26,666 nt of DNA from Labilibaculum sp032125735 (GTDB lineage: Bacteria > Bacteroidota > Bacteroidia > Bacteroidales > Marinifilaceae): assembly GCA_032125735.1 (NCBI GenBank), contig JAQBBZ010000355.1, forward strand, positions 1 through 26,666. Reading direction: 5' to 3'. The translations under genes and the position numbers were made by a program. This document shows, piece after piece, positions 15,819-22,812 of the stretch (positions are counted from its first letter, which is position 1; each line of letters opens with the position of its first letter). The notes beneath the pieces are model-generated. The model saw only the letters and a program-made list of their open reading frames with translations, made no database searches and was not told where the DNA came from.

Positions 15819-16982
15819 TTGAAGACAGACTCGGGTAAATTCAGATTAATTGCAAAAACCTTTCAAGGTTTAGAGGAAGTATTGTTTCAGGAATTGGAAC
15901 AATTAGGTGCAGAAGAGATTAGAATCTTAAAGCGAGCTGTGAGCTTTGTAGGAGATAAAAGCTTAATGTATAAAGCTAATCTACATTTAAGAACAGCAAC
16001 CCGAGTTCTTAAACCAATTCATAAATTTACCGCTAAGGATACGGATGAGTTGTATAAAGGTATCCAGGAATTAGATTGGAGTGAGTACATTACAAATCGC
16101 GAAACAATTGCCATTGACAGTACCGTTAGTTCAGAAGATTTCAAACATTCAAAGTTTGTAACCTATCGTGTAAAAGATGCTATTGTTGATCAATTTTTCG
16201 ATAAAACTGGAGATCGTCCAAATGTTCGTGTTGTTAACCCAAGTTTAAGAATTAATGTACACATTGACAGAAACACCTGTACAGTTTCTCTTGATAGTTC
16301 TGGTGAATCATTACACAAAAGAGGATATCGTATTGCTGAAACAGCAGCTCCTCTTAATGAAGTGATGGCCGCAGGTATGATTTTGCTTTCGGATTGGGAT
16401 AAAAAAATGAATTTTATTGACCCAATGTGTGGTTCTGGAACTCTTTTAATTGAAGCAGCTCTTATTGCTTATAATATTCCTCCTGGATTGTATCGTAAAG
16501 AATTTTCTTTTCAAAAATGGAAAGATTACGATGAAGATATGTGGGAAGATATCTATAATGAAGAAACTGAAATTGATTACGAGGGAAAGATACTCGGATC
16601 TGATATTTCTGATAAAGCGATTGAAATTGCTGAGGCTAATATCCGAAATGCAGGTTTGCGTAGAAAAATAGATCTGAAAATTACTCCATTCCAACAATTT
16701 GTACCGCCAACTGAAAAAGGCTTGATGATTACAAATCCTCCTTACGGTGAGAGATTGAAAATTCAAGATCTCGAAGGATTGTATTCCATGATAGGAGAGC
16801 GTTTAAAACATCATTTTGCTGGATATGACGCATGGATATTAAGTTACTCTGAAGAATGCTTTCACAGCATTGGATTGCGTCCTTCTCGAAAAATCACATT
16901 GTTTAATGGTCCTTTGGAATGTAAATTTCAAAAATATTCGATGTTCGATGGCAAAAAGAGTGATAAATATAAAAGAGATTAA
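15819..16982 (+). CDS. THUMP-domain class I SAM-dependent RNA methyltransferase (RlmL N-domain/YpsC type)
   Basis: Probable 23S rRNA guanine-N2 methyltransferase resembling the N-terminal half of RlmL (m2G2445). It has 387 residues. A ferredoxin-like/THUMP region spans about 8-165. The Rossmann methyltransferase domain has the SAM motif FIDPMCGSGTLLIEAA at about 199-214, GSDISDKAIEIAEANI near 260, and the catalytic NPPYGERL near 307. The start is a TTG. An in-frame stop lies just upstream (15804-15806), and the next Met (residue 50) would remove conserved sequence. The second RlmK-type methyltransferase domain of E. coli RlmL is absent. Target site is inferred from family only. Confidence 0.9.
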   Translation: MKTDSGKFRLIAKTFQGLEEVLFQELEQLGAEEIRILKRAVSFVGDKSLMYKANLHLRTATRVLKPIHKFTAKDTDELYKGIQELDWSEYITNRETIAIDSTVSSEDFKHSKFVTYRVKDAIVDQFFDKTGDRPNVRVVNPSLRINVHIDRNTCTVSLDSSGESLHKRGYRIAETAAPLNEVMAAGMILLSDWDKKMNFIDPMCGSGTLLIEAALIAYNIPPGLYRKEFSFQKWKDYDEDMWEDIYNEETEIDYEGKILGSDISDKAIEIAEANIRNAGLRRKIDLKITPFQQFVPPTEKGLMITNPPYGERLKIQDLEGLYSMIGERLKHHFAGYDAWILSYSEECFHSIGLRPSRKITLFNGPLECKFQKYSMFDGKKSDKYKRD

Positions 16983-17028
16983 TTTAGAAAATTGATTCTG
17001 GATCTACATCAGCTCAACGATATTTTAT

Positions 17029-17036
17029 TATATTTG
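17029..17036 (+). promoter_or_regulatory. Predicted -7 element upstream of the SiaB-like gene
   Basis: TATATTTG matches TAnnTTTG exactly and lies 29 nt before the ATG at 17066. No convincing -33 element was found at the right distance. There is no terminator after the methyltransferase gene, so readthrough is also possible. Confidence 0.4.
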
Positions 17037-17065
17037 TCTAGCGAGTAACAATAACTATATTATTT

Positions 17066-17605
17066 ATGAACTTTGATTTAAACCAGTGGTATTCAGAAAA
17101 GGTAGATGAAGATGCTATCTATAACTACATGGGCAGAGTTGAAGACGAAAATGTTACTGAAATCTTACAGTCGATTGAGAAGGTTTTGGAATCCAGAAAT
17201 GAATCACCTAAGCTGTACCGGAAGATTTTTAACATATTAGTTGAATTGGTTCAGAATTTATATCATCACGGTGAGGTTCCTTCAGATTTTGATGTTACTT
17301 ATGAAAAATTTGGTGTTTTAATTTTACGTGATGAAGGAACTCAATATCGAATTTGTGCTGGGAATTTTATTAAAATTGATGGATTAAGACTTATTCGAGA
17401 TAGAATAGATCAAATTAATACATTGTCTTCTACAGAAACTCAAAGTTTATATCGGATTATATTAGATAACGAGCAGTTCTCAGATAAAGGAGGCGGTGGA
17501 TTAGGTATGGTTGATATTGCGAGAAAAAGTGGAAATAATATGGAATACCAGTTTTTTGATTACAACCCAAATTATTTGTTTCTAGCTATAGATGTAATTA
17601 TTTAA
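17066..17605 (+). CDS. SiaB-family (DUF6272) GHKL-fold protein kinase
   Basis: Cytoplasmic protein of 179 residues with a GHKL-type ATP-binding fold. An N-box-like ILVELVQNLYHHG is at about 57-69 and a glycine-rich lid DKGGGGLGMVDIARKSG near 138-154. In Pseudomonas, SiaB phosphorylates SiaC, which is the type of protein encoded next, 22 nt downstream. The pair is therefore likely a kinase and its substrate. Family assignment rests on these motifs plus the neighbour. Expression probably starts from the -7 box at 17029. Confidence 0.82.
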   Translation: MNFDLNQWYSEKVDEDAIYNYMGRVEDENVTEILQSIEKVLESRNESPKLYRKIFNILVELVQNLYHHGEVPSDFDVTYEKFGVLILRDEGTQYRICAGNFIKIDGLRLIRDRIDQINTLSSTETQSLYRIILDNEQFSDKGGGGLGMVDIARKSGNNMEYQFFDYNPNYLFLAIDVII

Positions 17606-17627
17606 TAACAAACAAAAATAGATTTTC

Positions 17628-18005
17628 ATGAATTCACTTATTATAGAAGGTAGCCCCAAAACACCAAACATAAATTTTGATGGAAATGAAGGTTCGTTTT
17701 TAATTTCAGGACGGTCAATTCCTGAGAATTCGTTAGACTTTTATAAGCCGGTTGTTGAATGGCTTGATGCATATATTAGTGAACCAAAGGAAGAAACAAC
17801 TGTAAATATTAGACTTGAATATTTTAATACTAGTTCTTCGAAATGTTTACTCGATGTGTTTAAAAAACTTGAGATTATATTTAAGCGTGGGCTCAAGGTT
17901 GGTATAAACTGGTATTATGAATCTGATGACGAGGATATGTTAGAAGCTGGAGAGGATTATCAGTCTATTATTAAGATCCCATTCACAATGATCGAAGAGG
18001 AGTAA
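17628..18005 (+). CDS. SiaC-family (DUF1987) regulatory phosphoprotein
   Basis: Small cytoplasmic protein of 125 residues. The family core is visible: SPKTPNINFD near 9-18, SGRSIPENSLDFYKP near 27-41, and LEYFNTSSSKCLLDVFKKLE near 63-82. The Thr/Ser cluster in the last block is where SiaC is phosphorylated. In Pseudomonas, unphosphorylated SiaC activates the diguanylate cyclase SiaD. No GGDEF protein or SiaA-type PP2C phosphatase is in this window, so the effector here is unknown. It is co-transcribed with the SiaB-like gene and ends at a strong terminator. Confidence 0.87.
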   Translation: MNSLIIEGSPKTPNINFDGNEGSFLISGRSIPENSLDFYKPVVEWLDAYISEPKEETTVNIRLEYFNTSSSKCLLDVFKKLEIIFKRGLKVGINWYYESDDEDMLEAGEDYQSIIKIPFTMIEEE

Positions 18006-18020
18006 ATCTGTTAGATATAT

Positions 18021-18052
18021 AAAAACCGCAAGTTTAACTTGCGGTTTTTTTT
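18021..18052. terminator. Bidirectional intrinsic terminator between convergent units
   Basis: Perfect 13-bp stem AAAAACCGCAAGT / ACTTGCGGTTTTT with TTA loop. Plus-strand T-run 18045-18052 ends the SiaB/SiaC unit. The A-run 18021-18025 gives a T-run on the minus strand, which can end the ABC transporter operon (stop at 18074). Confidence 0.88.
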
Positions 18053-18073
18053 ATGTGCTGATTTTTTTAAGAT

Positions 18074-21000
18074 TTATCGTTCGAATCTTTTTTTATTAAA
18101 TTTTTGATCAAAAATCCCTAAAAATTTCTTAAATAAACTGTAATACAGAATGATGTATAGAGAAAATGTAGATAGCCATATTACCATGATATTTACCCAA
18201 TAGGTATCGTAATACTGTCCAAATATCCTTTTCTGTGGAGCGTAAAAATGTGCTTTAATAAAAATCCCGTCAGGGTTTCTGTAAATAGGATCAATTTTCT
18301 GGAATAACTTTCCTTTGTATTCAATAATTCGTTCAATGTCATTACTATTTCTCACAAATTCAGAAAGACCTTCGTTCGCATACGATTTTTTCATTTTCAC
18401 AAATGATTGTTTGTCTACAAATTTTTTCTGCAATTCTACTAAACGTTCATCCTTTTTGCGATTCGAAACATTGTATAAATTGATGTAGTAACGATTCAAT
18501 TTATCGAAATAATCTCGTGTCGTCTTAATAACCTCTGCATTTAAGTCGTTGGGATTAAGATGATCTAATTGATCAAATTGCATTGCAATCTTATCAAGTT
18601 CTTCTATCGAAAGTTCATTACGAAGAAGTAATAAGTTTTCAGCTAATTCTTTCTTCTTTTCGGGAATGTTAAGGTATCGTTCACTAGTATTTAATTTGTT
18701 CTTTAATATCGGTAACCAATAGTTTTTGCGATAATCCGCTTTACTCATCAACTTTTCGTATACATAAAAATTTGCAGTGTACTCGTTGTCTTTGTATTGT
18801 TTTACCGCTAATGCCTCATATGCCCAACGAGCAGTTATAATTTCTCCATACCAAGGAATGTTGTTTGGAGTTGAAATGGTAGGATTAAGTTTATCGAACT
18901 TTACGATTATACCACTCAGAATTAGTTGTGGTATTAGGATAAAGGGAATTAAAATGTAAATTGTAATAACTGTTTTAAAGCTGTCAGAGATAATTAAACC
19001 TAACATGTTGGCAAAGCACCAAGCACTGAATAGAGCTAGCCAGTACTCAAAAAACATTCCTTTAATCTCAAGTATTGAGTTGCCAATTAGAGTAAATAAA
19101 AAAGCTTGAAATGCTGATATTGAGAATAGAATGACGATTTTTGAAAGTAGATAACTAAATTTGCTTAAGTTTAGAAACCGTTCTCTCTTCAGAATCTTCC
19201 TGTCTTTAATAATTTCTTCTGCACTAAGTGTTAAGCCAATAAATAAGGCTACAATTACCGACATGAAAAGGTAAACAGGTAGGTTGCTGTTGTTGCTAAA
19301 TGTATAACCTAAATCATTGCCGGCATCAATGTTGTAAAACTTAATAATATAGCTTAAAAGAAAGGCCAGTAATGGCGTTTCAAATAAATTAATAAATAAG
19401 TATTGACGATTTGCCAGTTTAGAGATTACATCTCTTTTTACAAATACACGAAATTGATTTAAGATATTTGGAATCTTGAATGTTACAGGAGGGAGTTCTG
19501 TTGTATCCTCAATTGTTTTAGTTACACTAACATATTCATGATACTTTTTGTACCATTGAGTTGGGGACACCCTCCTTACCTGAGTAGGATTACCATATTC
19601 ATCTAATACTTCTGATTCAATAATATTGAAAATTTGATCAGCGTCAACATTACCACAAGAGGAGCATTCGCTTTCGGTGCGATTTGCCCGCATCGTTTGC
19701 GATTTAAAATAGGTTATTGCGTCAAGGGGATTTCCATTAAAAATTAGATAACCGCCAGTATCTAGAATTAACAAACGGTCAAACATTTTAAATATCTCTG
19801 ATGAAGGTTGATGTATTACTACAAAAATCAGTTTCCCTTTTAATGCAAGGTTTTTAAGCAGATCCATGATTTTTGCAGAATCTCTTGATGATAAACCAGA
19901 GGTTGGCTCATCTAAAAACAATACAGACGGTTCACGAATCAGTTCCAAGGCAATATTTAATCGCTTTCTCTGACCACCACTAATTTTTTTATCTAATGGG
20001 TTTCCCACCTTAAGATTTCGGGCATCGTACAATCCTAAATCTTTAAGTAAGTTTAATACAATTCTAATAAGTTGAAAAGTGCGATATTTGTCGAAACAAA
20101 GTTTTGCGTTAAAATATAAGTTTTCGAAAACGGTTAGAGACTCTATAAGTAAATCATCTTGAGACACATGGCCGACAACACCTTCCAGTTTTGATTTGTC
20201 GGTTACAATATTATATCCATTAATTTCAACAGTTCCATCACTGGGACTTTCGGAACCGTTTAAAACATTTAAAAGCGTTGTTTTACCAGCACCACTTGAT
20301 CCAATAATACCAACCATTTTTCCCGATTCTTCCTTGAAAGAAAGGTTGTGAATACCAATATTATTTTCTTTAAATCGATACTCAATATTTTTAGTTTCGA
20401 ATACAACTCTTTTGTGTTCCTGATCGCGATGAAAGGTGGTTGCGATATCACTAAAATAAATAGGATCAATTTTAGGATTGCGGATGGATGAACCTTGGGT
20501 TAAAAGATGTACTCTCTCTGGATTAAGATTCTGCCCGTTCATGAACAGTTCTTCTATCCCTTTAAAGCGTAACACAAACATATCAACTCGCTTAAGGCGA
20601 AGAATTTTAATTTCACCAACTAATCCTGCACAGTAATAATGTTCTCCTATCTCAAATGATTTCTCTTCATTATTAACGGTAAGTAAACGCTCAGATCGAA
20701 TGATTTCATCAAAATCGTTAAGAACAAAATTCTTTAAGCGATCATACCCGCCAGCAGGCAGGTTAAAAGTGTCGGCAACAGTTTCAACAAAGGCAAATTC
20801 CTGTTCACTAATTTCATCTTCCGATTTAAGGAATTCTAATAGTTGAATTAGAACAATAATTTTTTGGCGAACAACAAGTTCTTCGTTTATTTCTGTGCAT
20901 ATACGAAGTACTCTAACCGAGTTGGCTGAAGTATATTTTTTAATTTTAGTGTTACGAGTGGTACGTTTCTGGATTGCCTCATAGTGTTGATCATATAAGC

Positions 21001-21142
21001 TGAGATATTCTTCAGCTGTTTCATGATCAAGTTGTTGTTTGAGATACTTTGAAACCATTCTTCGCCTCTCGATTGCTGAACTTTTTGGGTGAGCAATGAT
21101 TGCAAAAAGTTGCATTAAAGCCTTAAGAATTCGTTCACTCAT
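18074..21142 (-). CDS. ABCG-type ABC transporter with extra N-terminal helical domain and large extracytoplasmic insertion
   Basis: Inner-membrane ABC half-transporter of 1022 residues, far longer than usual ABCG half-transporters (about 600-700). Residues 1-155 form an acidic helical domain resembling TerB-like regions, and a linker follows to about 245. The ATPase has Walker A GSSGAGKTT (281-289), Q-loop VSQDD near 326, signature ISGGQRKR (387-394), Walker B VLFLDEP (407-413) and switch His444. A lone CxxC (C493/C496) follows. Transmembrane helices lie at about 580-605, 620-640, 665-685, 700-718, 725-745 and 980-1002. Between the last two sits a charged helical insertion of about 200 residues, probably extracytoplasmic. 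It is the third gene of a minus-strand operon with two exported unknowns. Substrate unknown. Confidence 0.85.
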   Translation of the reverse strand: MSERILKALMQLFAIIAHPKSSAIERRRMVSKYLKQQLDHETAEEYLSLYDQHYEAIQKRTTRNTKIKKYTSANSVRVLRICTEINEELVVRQKIIVLIQLLEFLKSEDEISEQEFAFVETVADTFNLPAGGYDRLKNFVLNDFDEIIRSERLLTVNNEEKSFEIGEHYYCAGLVGEIKILRLKRVDMFVLRFKGIEELFMNGQNLNPERVHLLTQGSSIRNPKIDPIYFSDIATTFHRDQEHKRVVFETKNIEYRFKENNIGIHNLSFKEESGKMVGIIGSSGAGKTTLLNVLNGSESPSDGTVEINGYNIVTDKSKLEGVVGHVSQDDLLIESLTVFENLYFNAKLCFDKYRTFQLIRIVLNLLKDLGLYDARNLKVGNPLDKKISGGQRKRLNIALELIREPSVLFLDEPTSGLSSRDSAKIMDLLKNLALKGKLIFVVIHQPSSEIFKMFDRLLILDTGGYLIFNGNPLDAITYFKSQTMRANRTESECSSCGNVDADQIFNIIESEVLDEYGNPTQVRRVSPTQWYKKYHEYVSVTKTIEDTTELPPVTFKIPNILNQFRVFVKRDVISKLANRQYLFINLFETPLLAFLLSYIIKFYNIDAGNDLGYTFSNNSNLPVYLFMSVIVALFIGLTLSAEEIIKDRKILKRERFLNLSKFSYLLSKIVILFSISAFQAFLFTLIGNSILEIKGMFFEYWLALFSAWCFANMLGLIISDSFKTVITIYILIPFILIPQLILSGIIVKFDKLNPTISTPNNIPWYGEIITARWAYEALAVKQYKDNEYTANFYVYEKLMSKADYRKNYWLPILKNKLNTSERYLNIPEKKKELAENLLLLRNELSIEELDKIAMQFDQLDHLNPNDLNAEVIKTTRDYFDKLNRYYINLYNVSNRKKDERLVELQKKFVDKQSFVKMKKSYANEGLSEFVRNSNDIERIIEYKGKLFQKIDPIYRNPDGIFIKAHFYAPQKRIFGQYYDTYWVNIMVIWLSTFSLYIILYYSLFKKFLGIFDQKFNKKRFER

Positions 21143-21182
21143 AAAATCTGAGAGTTAGTGGTAATGGAAGATTAGAATCACA

Positions 21183-21602
21183 TTATTGTTTAAATCCTAT
21201 CAATAGAAGAACAAAACCTGATGTAACTTCTTTTTGATTTAATTTAGCTTCGATGGTACAATTCATCGAATTTGTAAATTGAAAATCCCAATACGGCGAA
21301 TTTTGATGATCCTTATTGGAAAATAGTAAATGATTCTCTTCATCGTAAATTGAAAAAATTACATTTTTCTCCATTTTGCCAGTCGCACTAACTATTCGGT
21401 AGTAATTATTGGCATAAAAGGTTGTGTGAAATTCTGCAACTTCACTTCCAGATAACAAAGCCTTATACTGTTGCCCATCTGAAATAAAATTAGGCTCAAG
21501 ATATTTTGTACAGTTTTGCAGTGTAACGTCCGACTGGGCGTTAGAATTAAGGCAAAGGCCTGTAAATAATAATATAAGCAAAAAGGTATAGTAGCGATTC
21601 AT
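21183..21602 (-). CDS. Small secreted protein of unknown function
   Basis: Not recognised. It has 139 residues, with a clear signal peptide (MNRYYTFLLILLFTGLCLNSNAQ) leaving about 116 mature residues. The mature part looks beta-rich (FHTTFYANNYYRIV, VIFSIYDEENHLLF, YWDFQFTN, SGFVLLLIGFK). Two cysteines lie in the mature part (QNCTKY and NSMNCTIE), possibly a disulphide. It sits 40 nt before the ABC transporter gene and 23 nt after the membrane-anchored gene, so a role with the transporter is inferred from the operon. Confidence 0.75.
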   Translation of the reverse strand: MNRYYTFLLILLFTGLCLNSNAQSDVTLQNCTKYLEPNFISDGQQYKALLSGSEVAEFHTTFYANNYYRIVSATGKMEKNVIFSIYDEENHLLFSNKDHQNSPYWDFQFTNSMNCTIEAKLNQKEVTSGFVLLLIGFKQ

Positions 21603-21625
21603 AAATTGTGTTTTTTTTTATTGGA

Positions 21626-22558
21626 TTACTTGATGATGTGGTTACGAATAACACTTACTTTATCAGTAATTGCAGCTAATTGAGCTTTGTTCATGACCAA
21701 CTCAGATTTACTTTTTACAATTGTTAGTTTGTTTCGAGGATCAGTGATTGGAGGAACATAGGTGTATTTTTCTTCAATTTCATCAAATGTGTAGGCCAAA
21801 TCAATTAATCGATCAACTAAAAAGTAGAAATCTTTAGACTCATTAGAGTAAGGTACTAATATCTTTATTAAATTTTCAAGAGGTCTTTTCTGTTCAGAGA
21901 TCCTCCCCATTAGTTCTTTGTTTGGGATCGTTTTGATTTGTTGGGTTAGAATATAAATGGATTCTATCCATCCTCCTGCTAGAATTAATGCTCCAGTGTT
22001 TTCTCTATCATTAGCTTTTAAGTAGTTATCTATTTTACGATAGGTATTACTTACGATAACTAATAATGAATCTCTGTTTTCTATATTATTTTCAATACGT
22101 TCAACGGTTTGTTTATCCATTGCGTTGTATAATCCAATTTCTTGAGAAATAATTTTTAAAACTGCAAAGTAACTCGCAGCATCTTGAGTTTGACGATAAA
22201 TATTAATGTATCCTAAATCAGATCCATAAATACCGAAATTTACTGCTTTGCTGAAATTTTCAACGTAGTCACTTGCTTTGCTTGTACTATGCAACAAATC
22301 CTTATTGTATGGGATTCCTGATTGTTCAAGAAGCAAGGAAATTTGGTACGGAGATGGAAGACTAAAGAGAATATTATTGTATTTAAAAATATTCGCAGAT
22401 TGATCTACATCTTCCATTATGGAAGCTTCTGTAGTTTCCTCCGCTTCAATTACATCATTCTTTGCACTATTCTGACGTAAAATCAAAAATGTAACTATCG
22501 CTGCAAGTACGATTATAATTAGAAATTTAACGCTATTAGGTATTTTTTTCTTCGGCAT
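21626..22558 (-). CDS. Membrane-anchored helical protein of unknown function
   Basis: Not recognised. It has 310 residues: a basic N-terminus (MPKKKIPNSVK), one transmembrane helix at about 11-27, and a long helical extracytoplasmic domain (about 50-310). There is no lipobox and no cleavage site, so it is likely an anchored periplasmic protein. The domain has FSLPSPYQISLLLEQSGIPYN near 67-87 and GALILAGGWIESIYILTQ near 193-210, a possible family signature. First gene of the three-gene operon ending with the ABCG-type transporter. The promoter should lie in 22559-22700. Only a weak minus-strand -7-like TAAATTGG (22591-22584) was seen. Confidence 0.75.
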   Translation of the reverse strand: MPKKKIPNSVKFLIIIVLAAIVTFLILRQNSAKNDVIEAEETTEASIMEDVDQSANIFKYNNILFSLPSPYQISLLLEQSGIPYNKDLLHSTSKASDYVENFSKAVNFGIYGSDLGYINIYRQTQDAASYFAVLKIISQEIGLYNAMDKQTVERIENNIENRDSLLVIVSNTYRKIDNYLKANDRENTGALILAGGWIESIYILTQQIKTIPNKELMGRISEQKRPLENLIKILVPYSNESKDFYFLVDRLIDLAYTFDEIEEKYTYVPPITDPRNKLTIVKSKSELVMNKAQLAAITDKVSVIRNHIIK

Positions 22559-22677
22559 CTTGTCTAACTTAAAATTTATTAAGCCAATTTAGAAAGAATA
22601 AACTACTTCTCAAAGCTGAGAGTATGCGATACGACTGATTTGTATTGCTAATTCGCTATTGATTGAGTTTTTCGTTC

Positions 22678-22701
22678 TTACTTTGATTTTTTCCAAAGTA
22701 A
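22678..22701. repeat. Inverted repeat in a divergent promoter region
   Basis: TTACTTTG / CAAAGTAA, a perfect 8-bp inverted repeat with an 8-nt AT-rich spacer. It lies between the unknown operon (minus) and the S9 peptidase gene (plus). It could be an operator or an mRNA hairpin. There is no strong T-tract, so a terminator is unlikely. Confidence 0.35.
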
Positions 22702-22759
22702 TTGGTGATCGTTTGGTTTAATTATTCTCCCATTCTTACTGTATTTCTAACAAAAAGGA

Positions 22760-22767
22760 TACATTTG
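22760..22767 (+). promoter_or_regulatory. Predicted -7 element of the S9 peptidase gene
   Basis: TACATTTG matches TAnnTTTG exactly, 45 nt before the chosen ATG at 22813. No clear -33 TTTG at 17-20 nt upstream. The leader is A/C-rich with repeated ACAACA and has no Shine-Dalgarno sequence. Confidence 0.45.
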
Positions 22768-22812
22768 GAGACGAATTTTTTGAAAAGAAATATAACAACA
22801 ACAACAAACACG

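Noticed and set aside
16446..16766. Minus-strand 106-codon open frame
   Set aside because: Antisense to the methyltransferase catalytic domain, low-complexity composition typical of shadow frames.
22795..22808. ACAACA short repeats before the S9 peptidase
   Set aside because: A/C-rich leaders are common before Bacteroidota genes. The run is too short to be a repeat locus.
22702..22812. Upstream ATG extension of the S9 peptidase
   Set aside because: It would bury the signal peptide and begin upstream of the predicted -7 box. The ATG at 22813 fits export.
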